Shown here in pieces: positions 25,301-37,059 of a stretch of DNA of 64,000 nucleotides. The translations under genes were made by a program, and so were the position numbers. Location of the stretch: positions 1 to 64,000 of the forward strand of contig NMRB01000852.1 of the NCBI GenBank assembly GCA_002633025.1. Direction: 5' to 3'. Below the pieces are notes generated by a model. That model worked only from the letters and a program-made list of their open reading frames with translations. It was not told the DNA's origin and made no database searches. The DNA is from Notospermus geniculatus (Eukaryota > Nemertea > Pilidiophora > Heteronemertea > Lineidae). How positions within the stretch are numbered: the first letter of the stretch is position 1; each line of letters opens with the position of its first letter.

Positions 25301-28300
25301 TTTTTATCAGACTTTAAGTTAGCAATCACAGGAATTGAAGAGATACGCATATGCAATGATGCATTAATGCATGCTGTACATAATCTCAAAAACATGAAAA
25401 CTGTAGTTGCACTGATTACACATTTGATCCTAGAATGGGTGTGTTTCAAATAACCCACACTTGCGACAAAATGCACTGGTTTCCATCATATTGAACTGAA
25501 AATCGCTATAGTACGTAGGATTCTGACTTTTCGATCATTCATAGGCAGCACAGTATTAATATGGATCCTGGGTTGTCAACAATAAATCGGACCTGGGCTG
25601 TCGTTATCAAGAATACTGCTGCTGCAGAGGGCAACAGTTAAACCCATTCAGAATTTACTCCAAACATGATAGGCGATGGTTTAAAATGGCCCCTCAACAG
25701 CAAGAAAACAGCAGGTATTTTTTCGTGAACTGCCCTTTTGTAGTAAAGTTTGACAATCACTGCCTGATTGTATTGTACCTGTGTACGAAGATTGTGAAAC
25801 TGAGCGAAGCAGATTCCTTCTTACAGCATAAGCGACAGCATCAGACATGCCAGAGTTGAGAGGCATCAGACATGCCAGAGAGAGGTATCAGCGTACAAGG
25901 ATGAAACAGTTATTGTGCGTTTGATGATCGAACCCCAAACACAGGAATGTACAGTCAAGGTAAGAAACTGGCTACAGATACGATGGTATTGCCCTTCTTG
26001 TATTACCAGCTGCAGATTCAGAATGGTGGAAGAGTAGGCCCTCTTGGGCTGTGGTTTACACTTCATATCACATTTCACTGACTTTTCTTCACGAATTCTA
26101 CAACTGGTAGTCATTTTTGAGATTTTCCAACATGTAGGCTACATCCACGGCGCTATCCCTGGATTTGTACCCTGTACTAGCCAAAATTCAACTCATTTGA
26201 GAACCAATCCTTACTGTGAGCAATGAGGAGGTATGATACTTGAATGACCAGCACGTAGATCAGGCAACGTGAATGCAAATGAAATCTACAGCCTAGAAGC
26301 GGACAATACCAAGGAATTATTAAGCTTAATTTTCTACGTTAGATCTAGATCTCAACTCACGAAGCTCGTTTTGTGTATTTTTCCAATAAATATTGAGAAG
26401 TCGGCTTCAATAAGGCTCAGTATCTGAGGATACTCTAGGAATGTTATCACACCATGACATGAGATGAGGAAGGACAAATACCATTAGATGCTCACATGAT
26501 CAATGCACAATGGAGTTGATAGACAGTTACATGTCTGTACACGATATGTTAAATGCCTTCAACCGCGACACTTGTAGCAACCTTAGTAAACTAGTGCAGA
26601 CAACACACAGATACCCAGTCGTGCACGTGTCTCCTGGACTGGGCACAAGTCACCACTGATGGGAAAGGCTCAGAGCTTCAACAATACTCAATTTACACTA
26701 GGCTACAGTACATCTCTAGACTGGAGCATAAAATGTAAAGAGAAACAACGAACGGCAACCAACTCTGTTAAAATGGCACGCGTAGCCTACACATACTTAG
26801 TTAGACGCGTACATGTACATTGTACATACATAGACCCCCTAAACTAGAAGCATTTCACCAAAGCCAGAAGCACCGTTATAGAAACGAATAGCGTAGAACA
26901 CCACAGACAAGAATGTTTTAACACAAATATTTAGAACATAGATATACGAAAGATAATTCAACGATCGGTCAGGGGTCTTTTGGCTCCTCGCCTTCAGATA
27001 CCCCACACAATACAGGTGCTGCCACCAACATGTAAACCTCACCATCTAAAACTGGGAATGAAGCTCCAGATACTGACTCGTCTTGAATTCTGAGCTCTGC
27101 CAACAGTCAGTCCGGCTGTATGTCGAAAGAGCATCGCTCATTCTGCTCCTGTCAACACGGCAACAGGTTTGTTCAGGCAGCTCATTTTCTGGAACGACCT
27201 TTCTCTCAGGCAGTCATGCACCAGAATACCACATCCTAAACCCTGAAGTTGAACAACTTCCCCCACAGAGACGTCACATCATGTCAAAATTTGGCAATTG
27301 CATTTGGTAACAACAAGGCCATTTGGTCTGAATAAGCAATTGGAGAGCATGTATAGATTTTACAAGGCATTAATGGCTACACATACATGTACATCATTTT
27401 GTGCTTCAGGTCCAGTCCATGAGGAGTCACTTTGAGCATTTTGAAGGCACATGCAAGCTTTTTCTGCACACTACAATTCTGAACAACGAACTGTACACCT
27501 TGATGATTTCTTCACGGAGATATGCAAGCACAGTTACCATTTACATACAGGTAAAATCACTGCTCACTGGCTGTATTTGACAACTTACAGGCATGAATGT
27601 AAAATTGTCCACTTTATGTTTTCTTTTTCACTCACAACACTTTCGAACAACTGCATGCTTTTATAATTTGACAACTACTGCTGTTAAGAATTGATGTCAA
27701 ATGTGTTACCATGTTTAGATGAATACGAGAAGTGTGACAGCGTGTGGGACACACCAGCCACATCAGGCAATTCGGATCCTGCCTCCAATTTCCATGATAG
27801 AAACTAAAGGGGTGAAAGGAGTTTGGGTGATTCGCAAAAGGTTGATTTCAAAAATTCAGCTGAACAGAGATCAGGTACCGGTAATGAACTTAACAAAAGA
27901 GGGATGTTGGTATCTATTAATTCACTACAACTGTAAAGGAATGGTGTCCAAGTAATGCCCACGGATGATATGTACAACGAATAATCCTGAAGGTCAGATA
28001 TACAAAATGAATTTGTGACCGTTATATCGAATTACGAGGAGATTCGTCCGCAAATGGCAACTGACAGGTAGATAATTAAGGAGGGGCAGGTCGAACCATG
28101 GTTGTTGGAATACAGATTCAAGTTGTGAGACTGATTTGGTACCTAATCATGGGCCCACTTACATTTTGACGAACATCATACTTCATTTGGTCACACTTAC
28201 ATTACAGTAGTGATGACATACGGTGGAAATAAACATGAAGTACGGATGGTACATTTATTCTATGTTCTTATGTACTCTTATGGAGGATGTGAAATGATTG

Positions 28301-28524
28301 ATGGTACAAAATCATTGATCACATCAACAGGAAGATAAAATATTATTAAATCAATTAATTAATCAATCAATCAATTAATTTCTTTTGTGCATCAAACTTT
28401 TGGTTTACACCAGTATTATCAGCGAAAATATTTGTACACAATTTGAGGTATTTGAAGGCGAATGTTTTGACAAATTGAGGATGGATAAAGCAAGAGAAGT
28501 TCATGCTGGCAATGTTAGTGTTAA
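22367..28524. other. no recognisable gene; possible minus-strand 3' ends
   Basis: I see no exon with phase support. AATAAA on the minus strand occurs in the A/T-rich blocks at about 23410, 23454 and 23972, which could be transcript ends of an unseen gene or chance. An AATT/AATC-rich simple repeat lies at 28344-28380. The many 60-100 codon frames have no recognisable motif. Confidence 0.35.
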
Positions 28525-28707
28525 TGGGAGATTTTTCTGCCGTTAGAGGCCGCCTGTGAGCGGTCCAAGAACGTCACAAAATTTGACGTCACAGCCGTAG
28601 GCCACAGCCTCACGTCGTGGCGTGCACGTCTTCTCTGTGACGTCGAATTCCATGACGTTCTAGGACCGCTAACTGGTGGTGGCCTCTAACGGCAGTAAAG
28701 TCTCCCA
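28525..28707. mobile_element. MITE family A, copy 2 (183 bp)
   Basis: The ends are TGGGAGATTTTTCTGCCG at the left and CGGCAGTAAAGTCTCCCA at the right, with GTTAGAGGC and GCCTCTAAC just inside. The inner arms AGCGGTCC and GGACCGCTAACTGG extend the fold. It carries TGACGTCA at 28584-28591 and a near match at about 28638. It is closest to the copy at 34.06 kb. Confidence 0.9.
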
Positions 28708-28756
28708 TTGGAAGTGCTACATTTAGACTTCAATCCATTTTGATAAAAGCAGCCTG

Positions 28757-28911
28757 GGCTGGGTTGCACAAAACTCATGTTAGCGCTAACATGATGTTAG
28801 CGCTAACATCATGTTAAATGACGTAAAATGACAATGGATTTTGACGTCATCTAACATAAAAGTTAGCGCTAACACCATGTTAGCGCTAACATGAGTTTTG
28901 TGCAACCGGCC
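28757..28911. mobile_element. 155-bp palindromic MITE with four GTTAGCGCTAAC copies
   Basis: The left arm runs GGCTGGGTTGCACAAAACTC and the right arm is its near-perfect complement ending GTGCAACCGGCC. Each arm contains two copies of the 12-bp palindrome GTTAGCGCTAAC (28779, 28796, 28862 and 28879). The centre holds TGACGTCA (28842-28849). A 4-bp CCTG on both flanks may be the target duplication, but this is uncertain. Confidence 0.88.
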
Positions 28912-29557
28912 CCTGGGCATTATCGAGGTTTTCCTGGTATGTGTTGATATCATATGCCCTGATATTACGGCAGCCCAAACTGCATGCAACACCATCACCG
29001 TCGTCATCCTCATTAATCATTATATCATCAATATCGATGCTGCATGCATGTCTCAAATTCAACTATTATACTTAGGCAGCACTATAAGCCTATTTTCTTC
29101 TAATAGGTCCTTTAGGAGTTATGTCTCGCAGCCCATGTTGGGCGAAAAAAGCACAGAGAACGAAGCCTATACTAATCTTCGAAAACGTTAAACTGAGTTT
29201 ACTTATATCGTTAGAAATGTTCCTGGGATCAAGAATAGGACAATTCCATGCTCAGATTTGTCAAAAATAAGCAGTATATACAAGAACAAAAACAAAAAAC
29301 AAACAAAATAAAACAAAAAATAACAGAATACTCAACATGAAGTGCACTGGAAGAGGCCAAAATAAATCAAACTGAAATCTCTGATCCCAAAATGAATAAT
29401 AATGCTCGGGATCTCACCACCTTCCGAGTGGCACTCTCACGTTTGGTCATACACAAATATAAACAAACAGAAACAGGTCGGGAAACGATCATATTCGATT
29501 GCATATCATGGAAATACAGGAGAGGAGGATATCAACATTCATCATTTCGACGGTCAT
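28912..29557. other. no gene seen; A-rich simple repeat
   Basis: An A-rich (CAAAA/AACAA) simple repeat occupies about 29280-29326. No coding exon is supported. Confidence 0.45.
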
Positions 29558-29700
29558 CCGCCATCTTGGATTTCTACGGAGATTTCTTGCGTGCGCAATC
29601 CTGGCGGCAAATTCGGATCTCTTGGCCAATCAGATCACTGACAGTTTTGGTTTCCCTACCAAGTAAGTGGGAGTGCGCACGCACAAAATCAAGATGGCGG
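29558..29700. promoter_or_regulatory. promoter-like block: YY1, NRF1 and CCAAT words in inverted arrangement
   Basis: CCGCCATCTTG (29558-29568) and CAAGATGGCGG (29690-29700) are YY1-type words facing outward. TGCGTGCGCA (29588-29597) and TGCGCACGCA (29674-29683) are one or two mismatches from the NRF1 consensus. A CCAAT word lies at 29626-29630. This mix is typical of TATA-less animal promoters. The outer arms are also inverted copies of each other, so an old MITE is an equally good explanation. The block lies about 1.1 kb beyond the MIDN stop codon. Confidence 0.4.
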
Positions 29701-29817
29701 GGCTGTCGATTTAGGCGTAATTAAATGTTTCGCTGATCAAGAGCGCACTGGAATTCATACACTCCACAAGTCTTGGCCGAAATATGGAAGCAGAGTTATT
29801 ATTCTCTTGACCCTTTG

Positions 29818-29935
29818 TTGATACGCGGATCATATGTGTTTCAAGCTGGCAAATGTTGATACGCGGATCACGTGTGTTTTAAACTGGCAAATGTTGATAC
29901 GCGGATCATGTGTGTTTTAAGCTGCTGGCAAATGC
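29818..29935. repeat. 38-bp tandem repeat, three units
   Basis: Units start at 29818, 29856 and 29894 and share TTGATACGCGGATCA and GTGTGTTTTAA plus GCTGGCAAATG. The last unit has a small GCT expansion. Confidence 0.9.
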
Positions 29936-30790
29936 ATTACGACAATTTCTGCGGTATCAGTTTTCGGACACGCCAAAATAAGCATGAAGTGTCAATCCAT
30001 GAGTCATCTAATGTGGCATGCAACTGTCATTATATTGTGAGGAAAAGTGTACCGGTATGTCAGGAGAACGTTAATGTACCATTTTCATAAAGTTTAACGC
30101 GGAGAGAACTGTAAACTCTTCAATACTGCAACATACTTTTATAGTGAGCTTGCCTTGTGTGTAACGATCACCTTCATTCGCGGAAGGGCGAATGCTCCCA
30201 CATACTACAATCACACAGATCTAGGTTGTAAAAATATTAATGCATTGCCTATGCCATCTACTGTATACATGTATGTACGTCAATGAAAATACACCACGTC
30301 TAAGTCTTATGTGTCAGTATGACTGCTCCAAGGTCAAATATCTTACTTAATCAATCACCAACAACGCCCTTAGTCCCTTTTCTCCTTAGGCACATTTTAA
30401 TTAATATAATCTTCTGTGACAAGTTTTTATCCAACCTAACAAACACCAAGTATGCATTCCACAAGAATAATTCTCTATTCCAAGCCCCACGTGATCAGCA
30501 GATCTGACATTGAGTTACAATTCAGAGGGTTCTCTGCTTTCGTTATTCATTTCAGCGACCTAGGAACTTGAAAAATCTATTCAGCTACCACATCTCTCCA
30601 GTTTGACAAATATACCTTCTGCTAACCTTGTCTCCACCGACATAACTTCCAACAAATGTTATCTTTCCAACTTTCTGCAAGGTTGCAAAGTCTGTGATCA
30701 AAGGACCAAGACGGTTCAAGTATGCGCCACTTCCACATGGCAGCGATAACCGGCATTTTTTTCACACATCATACTCCGTTATGGGAGCGA
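29936..30790 (-). other. MIDN: probable MIDN 3' UTR and downstream sequence
   Basis: This lies just after the minus-strand stop of MIDN. No minus-strand AATAAA is present within about 700 bp. The variant ATTAAA occurs on the minus strand at 30396-30401 and is the nearest candidate poly(A) signal. The 3' end is therefore not fixed by sequence alone. Confidence 0.4.
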
Positions 30791-31038
30791 TCAGGCGACG
30801 ACTGGGCCGGCTTTTAGCTCCATGTACTTCGTATCGCCGACGGTCCGGTCCTCGGGCGTCGAACCACTCTTCTGATTCTGGTGACGATGATGTTGCCGAA
30901 TGGCCCATCCGGAATACGGACACGCTCTGAGGTCCCTTTTTTGCTGGCGTCGGTGTCGTCGTTCTTCAAGCATCTGCCGGATCTGCTCCATCTTACCACG
31001 TGTTGCCCGGTTCTCTTTACTCAAAACACAAGGTTCTT
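30791..31038 (-). CDS. MIDN: midnolin, last coding exon (C-terminal helix)
   Basis: Midnolin carries substrates, notably nuclear immediate-early proteins, to the proteasome without ubiquitination. Its C-terminal helix contacts the proteasome. This exon follows the acceptor cggccttttttcag and completes the Glu codon begun in the exon at 31474. It reads ENRATRGKMEQIRQ, then a basic helix (EERRHRRQQKRDLR), then ACPYSGW, and ends GPVVA with TGA at 30791-30793. The ENRATR-helix-RD.R..PY.W pattern and the VVA end match vertebrate midnolin as I know it. Its length (2 + 82 codons including stop) fits the phase exactly. Open frames on the opposite strand here are shadows. Confidence 0.93.
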
Positions 31039-31473
31039 CTGAAAAAAGGCCGAAAACACCCACAATCAGCAATCAGTCTAATTTAATGTAACCCATTTTC
31101 AACAGATGGCACCACTGCTTTGAGCAACCATTCCCACGGGACCAGATACCAGGACAATCGCTTATTCAATGGGTTACTGGGAAAACCGGACTTTTCTCAC
31201 CCAGGGAAATAATGTGCAAATAAATATCTAACAAAAGGTTATAGATACAAAATGATTAAAAAAACTTGGATTTGATATATGATGAACTAAGATGTGACAA
31301 AACTGACACACCATTCACAGCCGAATTGTCTGACTTAGGAAAGTATACGGTAGAACAGGCAACTGCATCCGCTTTCCACCTCAGGGAATATCTTTAAAAA
31401 TTGGACACAACAATTAAACAAAGGGTTGTAGCTGATCTGCACAGGTATGCACTTTTTTAGACATTTAGCCTAC
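31039..31473 (-). other. MIDN: MIDN intron (last)
   Basis: The intron is 435 bp with a gtaggc donor and a ttttttcag acceptor. I see no other feature in it. Confidence 0.85.
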
Positions 31474-31650
31474 CTGACCGAAGTGCTGATCGTGATGAAG
31501 GGGACCGTGGATTTGTCGGTCGAAGTAACGTCGCCTTTGACCCGTTGAACTGTGGTGCTGCGCTAAGTAAGTCGTTAAGTATATGGATAATCGTGTTTAT
31601 GTCTTTCCGTGGCTTGCCGTCCTTGTCTTGGAGAGTGGGACTCAGTGTTC
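31474..31650 (-). CDS. MIDN: midnolin, exon with second half of the Catch domain
   Basis: The acceptor gtctctttccag precedes GAACACTG and the donor is GGTCAG|gtaggc. In the phase set by the exon at 38136 it reads TLSPTLQDKDGKPR, KDINTIIHILNDLLSA and then a Ser/Pro/Arg-rich linker (PRSPSSRSALRS). In vertebrate midnolin the corresponding stretch continues FSGTL, has D..GRPR and then a DI.TI..ILNDLLSA helix, which is part of the discontinuous Catch domain that binds substrate degrons. The exon is 177 bp (2 + 58 codons + 1), consistent with both neighbours. The upstream part of the same open frame (31654-31804) is intron plus a tRNA-like repeat and is not coding. Confidence 0.93.
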
Positions 31651-31748
31651 CTGGAAAGAGACAGAGGGAACGTTTGTCGTGAAAGAATGAATTATTGATC
31701 AAGTCCAATGTAAATAAACAGACATGACAGAGTAACTGTCGTAGACAA

Positions 31749-31818
31749 GACCCCACCGGGAATCGAACCCGGATCTCCCGCGTGCAAGGTAGGCGTTCTT
31801 CCATTGAGCCAGAAGTCC
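31749..31818 (-). repeat. tRNA-like sequence (SINE head or tRNA pseudogene)
   Basis: On the minus strand it has A-box TGGCTCAATGG (31801-31811) and B-box GGTTCGATTCC (31759-31769) with a perfect T-arm (CCGGG/CCCGG). The anticodon loop would read CTTGCAC, giving TGC (Ala). The acceptor stem has several mismatches and the anticodon stem one, so a functional tRNA is unlikely. It sits 98 bp upstream of a MIDN acceptor, in the same direction as MIDN. Confidence 0.65.
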
Positions 31819-33399
31819 GGACGTTAGGCTCAAGGGCCTAACACCTCCTGACGAAGGGTCAAAACAGAATGATCAAGACAAGCAAAATTACCTGCACTCT
31901 AGACCCAGATGACGACAGAAACAAGTGACTTTTCATAAGAGTGCAATCGTCTCACCCCAGGTTTTAACCTTAAAACGGCAAAGGCCAGACAAAATATCAC
32001 CGCAGCTTCAATCAACGACAACCCCAAATCTGATCTTAACTGAGGTAAGTTTTTACCTATTCTTGCCCACTGAACTTTCCTCCGTAGAGAGCAATATGGC
32101 AAGTAAACCAACACCGATCTTTACCTCCAGTAGAAAACAGACTCTTGTCGAGAAAGAAGTAAATGGAGGAACCAGTTGCCATTGATTTTCGCCGATACTC
32201 ATATATTTCTTAAATACCAAAGTTAAGATGGCGACAAAGAAAGCTTCGATAACCTTTCACAAGAAGTGATACATGAAATGTCATCGGTGAGGAGGTTTCT
32301 AACGTTAACTTTGGGACTTCTTGAACCCACTTTGAGATGGTATGTTATAGGTAAGGGTTCGATGTGTCCTAACTCCGGCGGTAATGGAAATGGAAATACA
32401 TGTACTTCGTACGCTTTGAAAAGGTCCCAGACATGCCAGTTAGCGTAGCAGCAAATATAACAGAACATGCCTCTCCCATCTTAAAAGCATTGACCTGCAT
32501 ATCCAATCCCAACAACGAATCGCACCCATTGTCGAGTTATTCACCCCAACCTCACCCAGCGTAGTCAAGGCGTGATGCGATTAGAGATGGAAGGAGCGCA
32601 TTAACTTAAAAGATTACAGACAGTAAAATACATTTAACAGTCGCTGCGACACTATCCTAACCTATCTCACCCAGTCTATTATTTGCCCTCCACACCCCGT
32701 TTGTTATTGTTTTACACTCAGTGTCAGCCCTGGTGAGGTGTGTCGGCGTTGGGAGTTGTACACTAACACAAGAGAAGGCTCGTCAGAGGGATTGCACGTC
32801 ACAGGTGAAAGTCTCCAGGCGCTGGAATGCCGATAACGGAGCCACGCTTTTGCTACATCTCCTGCCATTGTTCGTGGCCAGCTACCTTAACCAAACTCGC
32901 ACCTAATACAGGAGCAATGACAATAGGCACCTCCTGTTGCATCCAGCTAAAAGCATACAGCATGATCTCAGACAGCGGGAGATCGGTTGCATCCGTTAGC
33001 AACATCCACTTAGGAAATTCGGCAGAGGTCAGACATAGCGACACTCCTACTTATTTTTATTCTGATATTGAAAGTGTTGATATTACTATTTCTAAACAAA
33101 GTGATTGTGTGACGGCGGACATTTCTTCCTATTCCCTTTACCTCACCTCAAATCCCTACTTTCATGTGTTTTTTCAGAGTGCTTCGGAATCCATTGATGA
33201 AAGAGTTCTCTATGAAATTTATGTTTTCCCATTGTCAGCATCAGACCAACATCAGTAGACAGAGAGCTTACCAGCATGCTCATCTTCATTCACAGCTGCA
33301 GACAAGTGTCAAAGGATTCTCAAGAAATACGTTTACACTTTGGTCAGCTTCAGTCATGACATGTTTCAGGGAAACCTAGCCCACACCTAAATCAGATGA

Positions 33400-33575
33400 G
33401 CTGCTCATTCAGTCGCTACAATCTGAACATTTCAGAGCGGTATCCATTTATGGGTGGAGTGAGGCAAGGGAGGCAAAGAGACCTACCCAAAGTCTCACGC
33501 CGACAGTGGGATTCGAACCAACAACCTCATGACCGCTAGCCAGAGACCCGAACCACTAGACCACCGCGGCTCCTT
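33400..33575 (-). mobile_element. tRNA-derived SINE, family 1
   Basis: On the minus strand the head starts AAGGAGCCGCGGTGGTCTAG, has the A-box-like GGTCTAGTGG and B-box GGTTCGAATCC (33509-33519). It shares GGTTCGGGTCTCTGG and TAGCGGTCA with the SINE copies near 48.0 and 56.65 kb. The 3' boundary is approximate. Confidence 0.75.
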
Positions 33576-34057
33576 CTTTCAATTCCTACCAGAAAGATTA
33601 CATTACATCGACCAGCCGTGGCACGTCATCAGGAAACATGTCCCTCTCTCCCTTGTCGGGAATTCAATTTGTCCCCATTAGCCCTATGACGTCAACGGGT
33701 ATAGCTGACAGGAGCATCAGAGTACCACATGATTGATCTCATCAACATCTCAAAGACATCAATAGACTTCTTCATATTGAACATATCAACAACCTGATTG
33801 TACTTAATCAAACTTCAGGAGAGATTTCTCACCTGAACTTTTCAATGTCTTCATGATACCCTGACCTTTTTAAAGAGCTTTCATCTTTATCATGGTATTT
33901 CAATACCTTCTCTTTTTTCACGGCACTAAAATGTCTTGAAGACACCGTTATGTTACCAATTTGCTTAGAACCCTTAAACATATCTTTAGTCGAGTGGTGT
34001 TCTGGTATTTCTGAAGAGGATAAGGTCATGTAGTTTGCTTATGTTTATCCAGGTCAA

Positions 34058-34204
34058 TGGGAGACATTACTGCCGTTAGAGGGCGCCTGTTTGCAATCCT
34101 AGAACGTCACGTCGTGTCGTGCATTTCTTCTCTGTGACGTCAAATTCCATGACGTTCTAGGACCGCTAACTGGTGGTGGCCTCTAACGGCAGTAAAGTCT
34201 CCCA
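34058..34204. mobile_element. MITE family A, copy 3 (147 bp)
   Basis: It begins TGGGAGACATTACTGCCG and ends CGGCAGTAAAGTCTCCCA. It is about 35 bp shorter than copy 2 because part of the left interior is missing. It keeps TGACGTCA at 34135-34142 and the GACGTTCTAGGACCGCTAAC arm. Confidence 0.9.
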
Positions 34205-34552
34205 CTGAACAACGCGAAGTTTTTTTTAAATGGTAAAAGATGGTAAGGACAAGCAATGAGGGCTTCTCCAATTTTTCTCAAATCACTCCAAAGATGCTGC
34301 ACTCATAAGCTCAGCCTTTATATCAACAACCGTACAATCAAGTTAAGTCGGAAGCGATGTTTCGCATCATGATGACAGACAATAAGACATGCTGGTGACG
34401 TCAATTCAATATTGACTTTTAACCCTCTGGATAATCACAACGCGGAGGTACCAGGGACAATGACCCAAGATTGATGAAGAGTCTGACTGAGAGGAGGGTT
34501 TAGGGATCTGATTGAGGGTACTTAATGTCGGTACAAGCTGAGGATAAGACAT

Positions 34553-34745
34553 GGAGCCTTGATGGCCTAGTGGTTATCACGTCCGCTTAGCGAGCGGCAG
34601 ATCTCGGGTTCGAATCCTGGTGAATATGGGACGGCCGTGGGGCCTTGCACCTTCTGCCTTTGCAAGGGCAAGAAAAAGACCCAATCCAAGTGAGGGACAG
34701 GAGTAGCTTGAGGTGGCCTCTTTCTAACTTACCAGCTGCTGGAGT
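34553..34745 (+). mobile_element. tRNA-derived SINE, family 2, copy 1
   Basis: The head has A-box GGCCTAGTGG and B-box GGTTCGAATCC. The D-arm TAGTGGTTATCACG resembles a tRNA-Val D-arm, while the anticodon loop would read TTAGCGA. The body shares TTTGCAAGGGCAAG and other blocks with the SINEs at 43.23 and 51.73 kb over about 200 bp. Confidence 0.8.
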
Positions 34746-36224
34746 GGTACAGAGGACATTTTTCTTGGGATGGACAAGTTAAAGACGGGGGCAAAGAATG
34801 TGATAGAGTGGAAAAACTGGGGAGAGAGCGCTTATAGGACTTAGCTTAGAATGTGATGGATGGAAACACGGACCCTGAGATTGGGGATAACGTACTCAGG
34901 AAATGCGGTAGCTGGCAAGAGACAAGAGGTGTATGTCTTGAGTTGGTTGTTCGGCAAATCTTTCATAAACGACAACATGGACTATTCAATGGCAAATTGT
35001 GAATATGAAGAAATATCAAGCGTTGCTTGCAGCTTGATACCAAGCCCAGCAAAGGTTATTAGATTGAGTATAATGGAAGAGGTCTAAGACTCAATACAAT
35101 TACCACCTCCACACCCACCGACAAGAGTTGTGTCAATAACACTGGCCAACTATCGTACTCAACAAGCTGAGTTATTAAGAAACCACAAACACAATTATCA
35201 AAGGTAATTAATGTCGAACCCCTAATTTAGGACCCAACCTTTAGCCCGTGTTTCTTAGCACTTGGACCAAACATATGCACTTTACGGAACATATACCAAC
35301 GAATCAACTCTTGGAGAATGTTCCATGAGATCATGAACAGCTGTGGTCCCTTTGTGGTACTTTTCAACAGCCCTGACCCCAAGGGGGTATGGGTGACTCC
35401 AAAGAAGATGTTTGAACTTCCTGGGATTACTTTAGTTCTGAAAGGTGACCTGTGCCGAAAGGTAAGGCTCGTTGGAGACCAAATGCTAATAAACCCACTG
35501 TCATGCCTGGTAAAACGTCCTCTTTGGGGGTAAGATGTGCTCTTTATTATCACCCTGTTTTTTTCGATCAAAGTTAGATTTTATGCTGTAAAGATGGAAA
35601 AGAGGGGTGCCCTTTCCGATCCCTGAAACCCCCGCGTAACGCGTGATCAGAAGAGAATGGTGAAGTGAAGGAAGTTTGATACCGGTATCATCAAAATGTT
35701 AGCCAACGAACACCTGAGAAAAATGGAGACCGACTTCATGGACTTCCACATCATTTTTATATCATGGGTGAGGTGAAATCAGGTCAGAAGACAATAATTG
35801 TCTAGACAAATCCATTGTCAATAAGACTTGTAGGTGGAGAACTTGATCGAGCAGGCCGTATGGGACAAGGGGTCTGGGTGGTCTCTGCACACCCTCTATC
35901 CTTCACACATCGGCAAGACAAAAAATGCATTGAAAAAATTGTCCTGGATGTTTAGAGAGGCGATGTTGATGAAAGGTGGGCAGGGGGTGGGCAGGGCATG
36001 GGACACGGAAACTGCAGTTGCTGAGGGTTTGGATGATGTGTGCATCCGGGGTGAGGGTCGCTGATGTCAGAGATAGCCCAGTTACACTGCCTACTTTAAA
36101 TGCCCACACACTTCACCAGGGAAGATGTGGGCAAACAAAGACGTCACGACAAATTATCTGTGAGATGACATGTCCTTGATTAAACCTGCCATAACACTTG
36201 ATAGCGTACCATGGTAACCAACCC

Positions 36225-37058
36225 AGCTGCCGGCAAACCCGACGACAAACAGACCCAATTTTTTCAGCCAATCCCTCTGATATCCCACATTTTCTGTAAT
36301 AATTTTGCTGAGATGCTCTCAGCATTCACCTGACGTCGTTGTCTAACCGGTAAATTCAAGATTCCTCCGATACCATCCTCAATGTGTTAAAATCAGACCA
36401 CAAGGCCGGACCACAATGAAACATTTACATGGTTAGTCACATCATCAGTGACAGTCCATATTAAAAATCACTATCACACTGATGGAATTATGTATTTATG
36501 TATTATTGTGTTTCACTACTAACTTTAAAACCACATGAGTAATGGGTAAGGAAAAGAAGTGCCATGTAATGTATCGAGTGTAATTTGCCTGTAATTGTTC
36601 ACTCAGAGAACAGTCAGCCATGAGTCGACTGGTCTGTGGTATGTGTGTCAGCCCACTTGATGACGTCACTCACGGCCCCTGGATCAGCCTTGGAAATTAG
36701 CCACATTCTGGGGCAGACGGTTGGTGACGTCAGCAGTGCGGATGAATGGCTGCTCAGTGATTAGTCATGGGGTTACTGTAGGCGCCTGGGATCAATAAGA
36801 GGAAAAAACAAGTGGTGATTTATCACGTGATATAGCCTTCTGGAGCAGCACAGCTTCCAACGATCAACAGTATGTTCATCAGTGTTCATTTAAATTACAT
36901 ATACGCTATGAAACACAAATCAGCCGTTCGCTGTAGTATAGGTACCACTGATTCATGAACTGAGTATGGCGGCCGAGTGTTTCTGACTTATTCGCACTAA
37001 AACGCCTACGAACTTTAAACGACTGCAATATCAGAATCAATAGGAATCACTGTTACAG
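36225..37058. repeat. 834-bp tandem duplication, copy 1
   Basis: The unit starts AGCTGCCGGCAAACCC and ends AATCACTGTTACAG. The following copy has the same length and differs by only about ten substitutions. Each copy carries two TGACGTCA words (36661 and 36725 here). Confidence 0.97.
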
Positions 37059-37059
37059 N
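37059..37059. other. ambiguous base N at a duplication junction
   Basis: This is the only N in the window. It lies exactly between the two copies of the 834-bp repeat, which points to an assembly join rather than a sequencing ambiguity. Confidence 0.98.

Noticed and set aside
30694-31091. Plus-strand frames opposite the last MIDN exon
   Set aside because: They are shadows of the conserved minus-strand exon.
31749-31818. Functional tRNA-Ala(TGC)
   Set aside because: Several acceptor-stem mismatches and one in the anticodon stem make a working tRNA unlikely.
32827-33258. 143-codon plus frame and overlapping minus frame in a MIDN intron
   Set aside because: Both strands are open, neither shows a known domain, and no phase-compatible splice sites connect them to MIDN exons.
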